From contig CAYWRA010000013.1 in assembly GCA_964460305.1 (NCBI GenBank), positions 1-39,165 on the forward strand: a DNA stretch of 39,165 nucleotides, read 5' to 3'. The first letter of the stretch is position 1. Every line of letters starts with the position of its first letter. Shown here piece after piece: positions 1 through 7,564 of this stretch. The notes under the pieces were generated by a model. That model was not told the DNA's origin. It saw nothing but the letters and a program-made list of their open reading frames with translations, and searched no databases. Made by a program: the position numbers and the translations under genes. The DNA is from JAPLCX01 sp964460305 (GTDB lineage Bacteria > Auribacterota > Tritonobacteria > UBA1439).

Positions 1-1074
1 ACCATCACCCAGCCCCTCCTCAGGGACTTCGGGATGACGGTGAACCTCGCCGACGTCCACATCGCAAAGAACAACCACAAGCAGTCCCAGGAGCAGTTCC
101 GGCGAGTGGTCATCGACTCCATAAGCCTCGCCAAGAATGCCTATTACAATCTCTACTATACCCGCGACGGCTACGCCATCGCCGAAATGTTTTTGAAGTT
201 CGCCCAGGACCTTCTCGAAATAAACAGGGCGCGGTACGCGAAGGGGCTCGTGAGCTCCGTGGACGTGCTCGAGACGGAGGCCGCCGCCGCAGAGCGGGAA
301 AAAACCCTCCTCTCGGCGGAGGAAGCCATGAGGAGGGCCGAGGACAATCTGAAGCTCGTCCTAAACCTGGGAGAAGACCCCGAGCTCTGGAACACCCATA
401 TTGAACTCATCAACAGACCGGAGCTCAGAGTGGAAAAACCGGATCTTGCGAAATCCATCAATGACGCATTCGCAAACCGGCCCGATTACCAGGCGAAGCT
501 CCTCGACCTCAAGAACCGTGACATAAAGATAAAGGTGACGCGGAACGCCCTATTCCCCACACTCGACGCCGTGGGCAGCTTCGGCATGAACGGCATCGAG
601 GAAACGTATGCGAGCGCCATCAACAAGATAAACAAAAACTTCATCGACTGGAGCGCGGGGGGGAAGCTGACCGTTCCGTGGGGCATGGGCGACCGCGCCA
701 AATACGACCAGGCGAAACTGGAGAAGGCCCGCGCCATCCTCGACCTGCAGAAACTGGAGCAGGACATCATCTACGCCGTGCGTGACAAGGCCCGCGACGT
801 TGACATACAGTTCCGCCAGGAGCAAGCGTCCCGCGTGTCCATGGAGAAGGAGAAGATAAATTACGCGGCGCAGACGGAGCGGTACGCCGCCGGGCACGTG
901 AGCACCCACGACATGCTGGATTATCAGGAGAAGCTCTCCCGCGCCGAATACGATCACACCAAGGCGCTCGTAGATTATGACATCGCCCTCATCAACCTGG
1001 ACAAGGAGACGGGCCTCACGCTCGTGAAAAACAACGTAAAAATCGAGGAGCAATATAACAATGCAAAAAAGTAG
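1..1074 (+). CDS. TolC-family outer-membrane efflux protein, 5' end outside the window
   Basis: This is the C-terminal part of an outer-membrane channel protein of the TolC/OEP family, which carries substrates from an inner-membrane pump through the periplasm and out of the cell. The reading frame is open from the first base, so the N-terminus and signal peptide are missing; the first in-frame ATG (34) is internal. Visible features are long amphipathic helices rich in Lys/Glu/Ala, the family-typical stretch RYAKGLVSSVDVLETEA near residue 70 after that ATG, and a second matching half with RYAAGHVSTHDMLDYQEKL. This two-fold helical repeat is characteristic of TolC. The stop overlaps the start of the membrane-fusion gene by 14 bases, consistent with a translationally coupled efflux operon. 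The substrate cannot be told from sequence. Confidence 0.88.
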   Translation, partial: TITQPLLRDFGMTVNLADVHIAKNNHKQSQEQFRRVVIDSISLAKNAYYNLYYTRDGYAIAEMFLKFAQDLLEINRARYAKGLVSSVDVLETEAAAAEREKTLLSAEEAMRRAEDNLKLVLNLGEDPELWNTHIELINRPELRVEKPDLAKSINDAFANRPDYQAKLLDLKNRDIKIKVTRNALFPTLDAVGSFGMNGIEETYASAINKINKNFIDWSAGGKLTVPWGMGDRAKYDQAKLEKARAILDLQKLEQDIIYAVRDKARDVDIQFRQEQASRVSMEKEKINYAAQTERYAAGHVSTHDMLDYQEKLSRAEYDHTKALVDYDIALINLDKETGLTLVKNNVKIEEQYNNAKK

Positions 1075-2017
1075 GTTGCTACATGTTCGGCGCCGGCAGT
1101 CGGTAGTCCATAGCCGCTTCAAAGTACCATGGACTATGGACCATGGATTGCTGGCTGCCGCAGTTCTTTCCCTCGTCATCATGGCGCCGGGCTGCGGGAG
1201 AAAGGCCGAGGAGAAAAAAGGGGTCATCCCCATCAGGGCGATGCGCGTCGAGCCGCGGTCGATATCCCGGACCCTCGACTATGCCAGCAACATCGAGGCG
1301 TGGGACAGGGCCGAGGTGTTCCCCAAAGTGAGCGGAAAAATACTCGAGAAACTCAAGGAGGATGGGAGCCCCATTACCAAGGGAGAAACCATCGCATACA
1401 TCGACCGTGATGAGGTCGGCTTCAAATTCGAGAAGGCGCCGGTGGAGAGTCCCCTATCCGGCATCATCGGACGCGTTTACGTGGACAGGGGCACGAACGT
1501 CACTCCCCAGACGGCGGTGGCCGTCGTCGTGGACATCGACCGGGTAAAGGTCCATCTGGACGTGCCCGAGAAGTACCTGCCCCAGATCTCGATCGGGCAA
1601 CAGGCCCGCGTGCGCGTGGAGGCTTACCCAAACGAGGTCTTCACGGGCACGGTGACGCGTATCAGCCCGGTCGTCGAGACTGAGACGCGCACGGCCCCCA
1701 TCGAAATCTCGATCGACAATAACGGCCACCGCTTGAAGCCCGGCATGTTCGCCAGTATCCAGCTCGTACTCGAGACGCGGAAAAACGTCCCATCCGTGAT
1801 GAAGGAGGCGGTCATCGGGAGAGAGCCCTCCACCTACGTCTTCGTCGTAAACGACGGCGTCGCCCACATGAGGGACGTCACCCTCGGCATAGGCGAGAAC
1901 GACCGCATCGAGGTGCTCAAAGGCCTGAAGGCGGGAGACCTTGTCGCCGTCATGGGGCAGGAACGCCTGCATGACGGCGCGGCTGTGAGCGTCGAGGTGG
2001 ATAAGAATAGTCGATAA
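1061..2017 (+). CDS. RND efflux membrane-fusion (periplasmic adaptor) lipoprotein
   Basis: This adaptor of the HlyD/AcrA family (318 aa) links the inner-membrane RND pump to the outer-membrane channel. It has a signal peptide hydrophobic core (about residues 30-43) ending in APGC with Cys45 as probable lipidation site, a lipoyl/barrel-sandwich half (PVESPLSGIIGRVYVDRG) and a beta-barrel domain (VRVEAYPNEVFTGTVTRISP). The ATG at 1061 is supported by GAGGAG about 10 bases upstream, inside the end of the tolC-like gene. The oddity is residues 13-31, SVVHSRFKVPWTMDHGLL, which come from a palindromic repeat (1098-1148) placed in frame between the short basic N-region and the hydrophobic core. This gives an unusually long N-region. 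Downstream the RND pump gene follows after 36 bases. Confidence 0.9.
   Translation: MQKSRLLHVRRRQSVVHSRFKVPWTMDHGLLAAAVLSLVIMAPGCGRKAEEKKGVIPIRAMRVEPRSISRTLDYASNIEAWDRAEVFPKVSGKILEKLKEDGSPITKGETIAYIDRDEVGFKFEKAPVESPLSGIIGRVYVDRGTNVTPQTAVAVVVDIDRVKVHLDVPEKYLPQISIGQQARVRVEAYPNEVFTGTVTRISPVVETETRTAPIEISIDNNGHRLKPGMFASIQLVLETRKNVPSVMKEAVIGREPSTYVFVVNDGVAHMRDVTLGIGENDRIEVLKGLKAGDLVAVMGQERLHDGAAVSVEVDKNSR
1098..1148 (+). repeat. Family A palindromic element, copy 1, inside the adaptor gene
   Basis: The inverted arms TAGTCCAT (1104-1111) and ATGGACTA (1129-1136) surround a short loop, followed by a further CCATGG palindrome. The element closely resembles the copy at 3603-3667 in the same orientation. 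It is read through in the one frame that lacks stop codons and encodes about 17 residues of the adaptor's N-terminal region. Its identity as a mobile or amplified element is inferred from five related copies in the first 5.7 kb. Confidence 0.8.
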
Positions 2018-2053
2018 TCCATTGACCATGGACAGCTCAAGCGGAGTGAGAAC
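2008..2053 (+). repeat. Family A element, copy 2, intergenic, carrying the pump gene's ribosome-binding site
   Basis: This degenerate family A copy fills the gap between the adaptor and pump genes: AGTCGATAATCCAT, then GACCATGGAC. It ends in CGGAGTGAGAACATG, where GGAG serves as the Shine-Dalgarno sequence and ATG is the pump start at 2054. Copy 4 (5309-5361) ends almost identically before the next gene in the operon. The start of the element lies within the last codons of the adaptor gene (KNSR-stop). Confidence 0.7.
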
Positions 2054-5000
2054 ATGAGTCTACCCGAATTCGGAGTACGAAGGCCCGTCACAAACCTGAT
2101 GATCTTCTCGGGGATCATCGTCATCGCCCTCTACTCCCTGATGAACCTCGGCGTCGACCTGATGCCCGAGATCGAGCCCCCCGCCATCACCGTCATATCA
2201 ACCTACGCCGGCGCCAACCCGGAGGACATCGAGACGAAGGTGACGGAGCCGCTCGAGAACCAGCTCGCCACCACGCCCGGGCTCGATAAAATTACTGCGC
2301 GCTGCATCGAGGGGCTCTCCCTCATCACCCTGAAGTTCAACTGGGGCACCAACCTCGACGAGGCCTCGAACGACATCCGCGACCGGATTGATCGCGCCAA
2401 AAAATACCTGCCTGACATCCCCGACGAGATGGATGAGCCGTTCATCTTCAAGTTCAACACTGCCATGATCCCCATCCTCTTCATGGGCTTCAGCGCCGAC
2501 CGCTCCTACCCGGACCTCTACGACATCATCGACAAGCGGATCGTGGATGAGCTCAAGCAGATCCCAGGCGTCGGGACGGTCCAGCTTCAAGGAGGCCTCC
2601 AGCGGCAAATTAACATCTGGATCGACCGGAATCGGCTCGAGGCATACGGCTTCTCCATCCTCGATATCGAGGACATCTTAAAGAAAGAGAACTTCACCCA
2701 GCCGGCCGGGAGTGTCAAGTACGGCCTCACCGACTACCTCGTGCGGGTCCCGGGGGAGTTTGCAACGCCTGGGGAGATCAACAGCGTCATCCTCGGCCAG
2801 CGGAAGGGGAACCTGATATATCTGAAGGACGTCGCGCGCGTCGAGGACGGCTTCAAGGAGGTGACGAGCGACGTCCGTGTCAACCACAATCCCGGACTGA
2901 TGATGATCATCCAGAAGCAGATCGGCTCGAACAGCGTGCAGGTGGCCGAGAGGGTCAAGAAGCGGCTGGCTTCACTCATGGGGAACCTCCCCGCCGACGT
3001 GCGGATGACCACAATCATGGATACCTCCGGCGATATCATCAACTCCCTCAACTCTCTGAAAAGCACCGTCTGGCAGGGTGGGTTCTTCGTCATCCTCGTG
3101 GTCTGGTTCTTCCTGCGGCGGTTCATCCCAAGCCTCATCATCGCCCTCACCATCCCGTTCTCGCTCCTCATCGCCTTCATCTATCTCTTCCTTACCGGGC
3201 GCACGATCAACATCGTGAGCCTCTCCTCCCTCACCATAGCCATCGGCATGGTGGTGGACAACGCGATCGTCATTGTGGACAACATCTACCGTCACATGGA
3301 GCGCGGGCGGCGGCCGCGAGAGGCCGCCATCTTCGGTACGAGCGAGATGTTCCTCTCCGTGGCCGCCTCTACCGCCACAACCGTGGTGGTCTTCCTTCCG
3401 ATGCTCTTCATCTCGGGGATCGTCGGGATCTGGTTCGGCGAACTCGCCATTACCATCACGGTGACGCTCACCGCCTCGCTCTTCACGGCGGTGACGTTCA
3501 GTCCCATGCTCTGCTCCAAACTGATGATGGTCGTGCCAAAGGGAGGCACCGAGGACGCCCCACGCCTCGCAGCCTATGCTCCGCAACAAGAGAATGTCCA
3601 CAATCGATGGTCGATAGTCCATGTCACTTTCAAGAAGCTATGGACTATGGGCCATGGACTATTGACCAGATCATTCTCCCGTTTTTATGACCTGTCCGAA
3701 CGCTGGTTCACCTCGTGGGAGAGCGGCTACTCCAAAGCCCTCGCCTGGTGCCTCGCGCACCGCAAACTCGCTATCGGCGGCTTCACGGGGGTGTTCCTGG
3801 CCAGTCTCCTCCTCATCCCGTTCGTGGGTTACGAGTTCTCCCCCGAGAATGACCAGGGCGACATCCGAGCGACACTCCAGCTCCCGCTCGGCACGCGCAT
3901 CGAGGAGACGGAGAAGGTGGGGCGCAGGGTGGAGGAGCTCTTTTATCGCGAGATCCCCGAGCTCCGCTCGATCTACGTCCGGAGCGGGCTCTCCTCCGAC
4001 ATCGGGGCGGTGTTCGGCGACGTCTCGGGCTCGAACGTCATTACGGTGGGGGCGAAGTGCGTGCCGAAGACCGCGAGAAAACGCCCCATCCAGGATATCG
4101 CCCAGGCCGTCCGCGCGGAGGTGGAGAAGATCCCGGGAATCGTGAAAACCGATTTCACCATCGGTAATCCGATCGGGCGCGCCATTTCAGGGACGGGGGG
4201 AAAGGAAATCCAGGTCGAGGTGATCGGCCACTCCTTCGAGGACACCGGCGTCGTCGCGGAGCAGATCAAGGCCATCATGGAGAAGGTCCCGGGAGCGGTG
4301 GACGTCAGCATTTCCCGCGAACTCAAGCGTCCCGAACTCCGAATCCAGGTGAACCGCGAAAAGGCGGCGGCCCTCGGCCTCAACATGCGCACGGTCGCCG
4401 ACACAATCAAGACCTACATCGAGGGCGAATCCGCCACGCGCTACCGGGAGGCTGGCGACACCTACGACATCTACGTCCGCCTGGACGAGGCCTCCCGATC
4501 GAAGAGGGAGGACGTCGAGGGGCTCGTCATCGTCTCTCCCTTCACGCAGAAGCAGATCAAACTCGCAAGCATCGCGAAGATATACGAGACGGCCGGCCCC
4601 CTGGAGATCGAGCGGAAGAACCGCGAGCGGGTCTTAAGGGTGGAGTGCAACACCTATAACCGCTCCACCGGCAAGGTGAGCGACGACATCCTGGCCGGCA
4701 TGAAGAAGATCGCCCTCCCCGCTGGCGTCACCCTCAACTTCGGCGGGCAGGCGGAGGAGCAGTCGGAAGCGTTCCTGAACCTGACCTACCTGCTCATCCT
4801 GGGCACGCTCCTCGTCTACATGGTCATGGCGGCGCAGTTCGAATCCTTGCTCGACCCGTTCGTCATCATGTTCGCCATCCCGTTCACCTTCACCGGCGCC
4901 ATCCTCGCCTTCGTGCTGACCGGCACAACCTTGAATGTCATGTCGTTCCTCGCGATCGTCATGCTTATGGGGATCGTGGTGAACAATGCGATCGTCCTCA

Positions 5001-5329
5001 TCAGCTACATCATCATCCTTCGCGCGCGCGGGCACTCGATGGTCGAGGCGATCACACTGGCGGGAAAGGACCGGCTCCGGCCCGTCCTCAGCACGACCAT
5101 CACCACGCTCGTGGGGCTGCTCCCCCTCGCAATCTCGCGCGGGGAGGGGTCGGAGACATGGCAACCGCTCGGCATCACGATGATCGGCGGGCTCAGCGTC
5201 TCGACGCTCATCACGATGCTCTTTGTCCCGACACTCTACGCCGTTTTCGAGACGCATCTGAAGAAACGCGAGGAGAAGAGGAAGAAGACGGGCGCAGTGG
5301 CTGCGCAGTCGATAGTCCACAGTAGCTGA
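2054..5329 (+). CDS. RND-family efflux pump, HAE1/AcrB-like permease
   Basis: This is an inner-membrane proton-driven efflux permease of 1091 aa. The N-terminus (FGVRRPVTNLMIFSGIIVIALYS) is the first transmembrane helix. A large periplasmic porter domain follows, then TM2-TM6 with the TM4 motif GMVVDNAIVIVDN carrying the proton-relay aspartate. The second half repeats this layout (TM7 near residue 575; LMGIVVNNAIVLISY in TM10). The ATG at 2054 has GGAG seven bases upstream. Residues about 517-539 are encoded by an in-frame palindromic repeat in the cytoplasmic loop between TM6 and TM7, which joins the two halves. That loop varies in length in the family, so function may be kept. The neighbours complete a tripartite exporter; drug, lipid or metal substrate cannot be assigned. 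The last codons (SIVHSS) also run into a repeat. Confidence 0.93.
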   Translation: MSLPEFGVRRPVTNLMIFSGIIVIALYSLMNLGVDLMPEIEPPAITVISTYAGANPEDIETKVTEPLENQLATTPGLDKITARCIEGLSLITLKFNWGTNLDEASNDIRDRIDRAKKYLPDIPDEMDEPFIFKFNTAMIPILFMGFSADRSYPDLYDIIDKRIVDELKQIPGVGTVQLQGGLQRQINIWIDRNRLEAYGFSILDIEDILKKENFTQPAGSVKYGLTDYLVRVPGEFATPGEINSVILGQRKGNLIYLKDVARVEDGFKEVTSDVRVNHNPGLMMIIQKQIGSNSVQVAERVKKRLASLMGNLPADVRMTTIMDTSGDIINSLNSLKSTVWQGGFFVILVVWFFLRRFIPSLIIALTIPFSLLIAFIYLFLTGRTINIVSLSSLTIAIGMVVDNAIVIVDNIYRHMERGRRPREAAIFGTSEMFLSVAASTATTVVVFLPMLFISGIVGIWFGELAITITVTLTASLFTAVTFSPMLCSKLMMVVPKGGTEDAPRLAAYAPQQENVHNRWSIVHVTFKKLWTMGHGLLTRSFSRFYDLSERWFTSWESGYSKALAWCLAHRKLAIGGFTGVFLASLLLIPFVGYEFSPENDQGDIRATLQLPLGTRIEETEKVGRRVEELFYREIPELRSIYVRSGLSSDIGAVFGDVSGSNVITVGAKCVPKTARKRPIQDIAQAVRAEVEKIPGIVKTDFTIGNPIGRAISGTGGKEIQVEVIGHSFEDTGVVAEQIKAIMEKVPGAVDVSISRELKRPELRIQVNREKAAALGLNMRTVADTIKTYIEGESATRYREAGDTYDIYVRLDEASRSKREDVEGLVIVSPFTQKQIKLASIAKIYETAGPLEIERKNRERVLRVECNTYNRSTGKVSDDILAGMKKIALPAGVTLNFGGQAEEQSEAFLNLTYLLILGTLLVYMVMAAQFESLLDPFVIMFAIPFTFTGAILAFVLTGTTLNVMSFLAIVMLMGIVVNNAIVLISYIIILRARGHSMVEAITLAGKDRLRPVLSTTITTLVGLLPLAISRGEGSETWQPLGITMIGGLSVSTLITMLFVPTLYAVFETHLKKREEKRKKTGAVAAQSIVHSS
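3603..3667 (+). repeat. Family A palindromic element, copy 3, in frame inside the RND pump gene
   Basis: The near-perfect inverted arms are 3609-3623 (GGTCGATAGTCCATG) and 3653-3667 (CATGGACTATTGACC), which pair at 14 of 15 positions around a 29-base loop. Translation gives SIVHVTFKKLWTMGHGLL. This matches the peptide from copy 1 at 12 of 18 residues, in the same orientation and frame although the host genes are unrelated. It lies in the loop between the two halves of the pump. Confidence 0.87.
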
Positions 5330-5361
5330 AGTCTATGGACTAATCTGAACGGAGTGAGAAT
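5309..5361 (+). repeat. Family A element, copy 4, spanning the pump stop and the next gene's ribosome-binding site
   Basis: It contains GTCGATAGTCCACAG and CTATGGACTAA, then ACGGAGTGAGAATATG. GGAG is the Shine-Dalgarno sequence for the start at 5362. The last five or so codons of the pump are encoded by the element, so it may have supplied a new stop codon. Confidence 0.7.
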
Positions 5362-5655
5362 ATGAAGATGGTCATGATCTGCTACAACGAGGCGATCGAC
5401 GACGAGGTGATGGAGATGTTCGAGGCATACGCCCAGTCGAACTACACGAAGGTCATGGGGGTCTTCGGGAAGGGGACGGGTTCTGGCACGCACCTCGGAA
5501 ACGACATCTGGCCGGGAAGGAACAACGTCCTCTACACGGCGTGCGACGACGACTCCGCCGCACGGCTCCTCAAGGGCGTGGCGGCCTTGCGGCAGGAGTA
5601 CCGGGACGAGGGGATCAAGGCGTTTTCCTGGAAGCTGGAGGAGGCTACCGAATAG
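5362..5655 (+). CDS. Small PG0541-like, PII-like transporter-associated protein
   Basis: This 97-residue cytoplasmic protein is encoded as the last gene of the efflux operon, with GGAG seven bases before ATG. The pattern MKMVMICYNEAIDDEVMEMF, a central glycine-rich loop (FGKGTGSGTHLGNDIWPGRNN) and a final strand/helix (GIKAFSWKLEE) matches my recollection of the PG0541 family, small PII-like ferredoxin-fold proteins found beside RND transporters. Their biochemical role is not established; a regulatory or trimeric accessory function is inference from the fold. Family membership rests on remembered motif similarity and genomic position, not on a search. Confidence 0.68.
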   Translation: MKMVMICYNEAIDDEVMEMFEAYAQSNYTKVMGVFGKGTGSGTHLGNDIWPGRNNVLYTACDDDSAARLLKGVAALRQEYRDEGIKAFSWKLEEATE

Positions 5656-5720
5656 TCGATGGTCGACAGTCCATAGTCTCCTATAGTTACTATCGACCAT
5701 GGACCATCGACTATGGACTA
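5653..5720 (+). repeat. Family A element, copy 5, between convergent operons, possible bidirectional terminator
   Basis: The arms TAGTCGATGGTC (5653-5664) and GACCATCGACTA (5702-5713) are a perfect 12-bp inverted repeat, with additional inner pairing. It fills the whole gap between the stop at 5655 and the opposing stop at 5722, overlapping the first stop codon. A strong hairpin between convergent genes could end transcription from both sides. There is no clear T-run, so the terminator role is inference. Confidence 0.65.
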
Positions 5721-5721
5721 A

Positions 5722-6366
5722 TTATATGGCCTGCTTCGAAATGAGGATCTGGATGCGGTCCCCCACGTTCTCGACGGCGTCCGCGACCTCGGCAATGAGA
5801 GTCACGAGGTTCCCGACGATGATCTTCTCCGCGAGCGGAATATCGATCTCCCTGAAAAGCCTTTTAAGAAGCCTGAACTCGATCGAGTCCGCCACCTGTT
5901 CGCGGTTGGAAATTTCTTGAATCAGCGCGAGCGACTTTGACTTATCGAGCAACGGAACGTCAAACAACTTCATAAGGGGCTCCAGGGTGATTACCGCTTT
6001 ATTCGTGAGCGCCCTGATATCATCGTGCATTTCCCCTGGTATCTTAGGTCCTTCGATGATCATCGTCTGCGTCACGGTCTTCGCCCGGTTGGCTATCTTG
6101 TCCACCAACTCCACGATCCCGATATAGTCCTCGCGGAAAAAGGGGAGAAACGCACCCTCGGAAAGCTTCGCCAGTATCTTCCTCCTGCACTCGTCGGCCT
6201 CATGCTCTTTCTTGTGGACATTGTAGGAGCTCACGTTGGCCTCCTCTTCCTTGCCGTCGAGGTAGAGCGCGATCGTGGTCTCGAAGAGGTCAAGGCACTC
6301 CTTGATCTTCCCGAGGTGCTCCTTCATAAAATCCTTCACCTGCTGCTCTTTCTTGTCCCAGAACAT
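5722..6366 (-). CDS. DUF47 family PhoU-like phosphate transport accessory protein
   Basis: This 214-residue all-helical cytoplasmic protein of the DUF47 (TIGR00153-like) family is usually encoded beside PiT phosphate permeases and is thought to modulate them. It begins MFWDKKEQQVKDFMKEHLGK and contains the family-typical segment EHEADECRRKILAKLSEG (about residues 72-89), then FREDYIGIVELVDKIANRAKT. The start at 6366 is chosen because GGAGGG lies about eight bases upstream; a longer frame to 6486 would overlap the permease gene. It is separated from the PiT gene by 19 bases and very probably cotranscribed with it. Confidence 0.9.
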   Translation of the reverse strand: MFWDKKEQQVKDFMKEHLGKIKECLDLFETTIALYLDGKEEEANVSSYNVHKKEHEADECRRKILAKLSEGAFLPFFREDYIGIVELVDKIANRAKTVTQTMIIEGPKIPGEMHDDIRALTNKAVITLEPLMKLFDVPLLDKSKSLALIQEISNREQVADSIEFRLLKRLFREIDIPLAEKIIVGNLVTLIAEVADAVENVGDRIQILISKQAI

Positions 6367-6385
6367 GTATAGTACCCTCCTTGTG

Positions 6386-7363
6386 TTAACGAACGCCCAG
6401 TATATATGCAATAATAATTGCCAGAATAGCTGAAATGACAGGCGATAAAAACCACGCTGAGAAGATGGATCCCAGCTTCTTAGCATTCACAGTGTTCATG
6501 CCCCTAACGAACCCAACACCCGCCACGGCCCCCACGATCGCCTGAGAGGACGATACCGGCACGTGCAGTTGCGTGAAGAAATGAACGACGAGGGCGTGTG
6601 CGAGCACGGCAATGAGCGCGGAAAACGGATCGAGCGCGGTGATGTCCTTGCCGACTGTCCTGATGACGTTTTTTCCATAAGTGAGCGCCCCTACCGCCAT
6701 GGCGATCCCCCCGAGAGTGGCGGCCATGACGGCGTGTGCATGGGTCGGGTCGCCGAAAAATCCCGCCTGGTAAAACGGTCCCGTCGTCACAACGACGTTA
6801 TTTGCCCCCATTGCGTATGCCCCGTAGCAACCACAGACGATGAGGCCGATCTTGAAAACCAGGTTCAACAACACCATTCTCTTTACGGTGCGCTGGATAA
6901 CGTAACCGATCCACTTCACGCCGAGATACGACACGACGCCCGCCGCAACGGGGAGAATGATCCAGCAGAAGAGCCACGCCAGGAGCTTCATCCAGCTTAT
7001 CCCGGCCAACCCCATGGAGAGGATCGAGATGCCCATCACTCCGCCTATCGCGTTTTGAGTGGTGGAGGTGGGGATCCCGAGGTACGTCTGGAACACGATG
7101 CTTACGGCGGCGGCGAAGGTGCAGACGGCCGCCTGGGAGAAGGTTACCTTGAACTCCCCGCTCTTGTCAAAATTGTAGCTGTCGTAAAGCTTGTACCCTT
7201 CGAGGACGGATCCGATAATGACAAAAATCGCGACGCAGACAACGGCAGTCTTATATTTAACACTCCCCGTCCCGACTGCCGTGCCGAACATATTGGCGGC
7301 GTTATTCGCGCCAATACCCCAGCCGAGGAAGAGCCCCCCGAAGAATTTGGCGAACAACAGCAT
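6386..7363 (-). CDS. PiT family inorganic phosphate permease, copy 1
   Basis: This integral membrane phosphate:cation symporter of about 325 aa has two homologous halves. The N-terminal signature is GWGIGANNAANMFGTAVG and the second is YAMGANNVVVTTGPF, with PTSTTQNAIGGVMG and VPVSSSQAIVGAVAGVG as the paired helical-hairpin motifs expected of PiT. The length is short but close to archaeal and bacterial PiT proteins. The ATG at 7363 has GGGGGA five bases upstream; an adjacent GTG at 7366 is possible. It is probably expressed with the downstream DUF47 gene and is paralogous to the gene at 7565-8536. Confidence 0.92.
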   Translation of the reverse strand: MLLFAKFFGGLFLGWGIGANNAANMFGTAVGTGSVKYKTAVVCVAIFVIIGSVLEGYKLYDSYNFDKSGEFKVTFSQAAVCTFAAAVSIVFQTYLGIPTSTTQNAIGGVMGISILSMGLAGISWMKLLAWLFCWIILPVAAGVVSYLGVKWIGYVIQRTVKRMVLLNLVFKIGLIVCGCYGAYAMGANNVVVTTGPFYQAGFFGDPTHAHAVMAATLGGIAMAVGALTYGKNVIRTVGKDITALDPFSALIAVLAHALVVHFFTQLHVPVSSSQAIVGAVAGVGFVRGMNTVNAKKLGSIFSAWFLSPVISAILAIIIAYILGVR

Positions 7364-7507
7364 CACGGTCCCCCATTAGCGAACCGGAGCACTTATCACG
7401 ATTTCGGAATAATTCAGAACCACCAGTAGTATAATCAGTCTTCAGCGCACAGTCTATAGTTACTTCTCCATGTTTTTCCATTTCCCGATGCATCCCCCTT
7501 CACGGCA

Positions 7508-7560
7508 ACCACAGAGCGCACAGAGAAGGCGCGCCCAAAGGGGCCCCTGCGGGGAAGCAC
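7508..7560. repeat. ACAGAG-type repeat fused to a GGGGCCCC palindrome
   Basis: It reads ACCACAGAGCGCACAGAG, followed by CCAAAGGGGCCCCTGCGGGG. The same junction of ACAGAG repeat and AAAGGGGCCCC palindrome recurs at 21632-21672. It sits in the 201-base gap between the two PiT genes. Confidence 0.6.
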
Positions 7561-7564
7561 ACAT

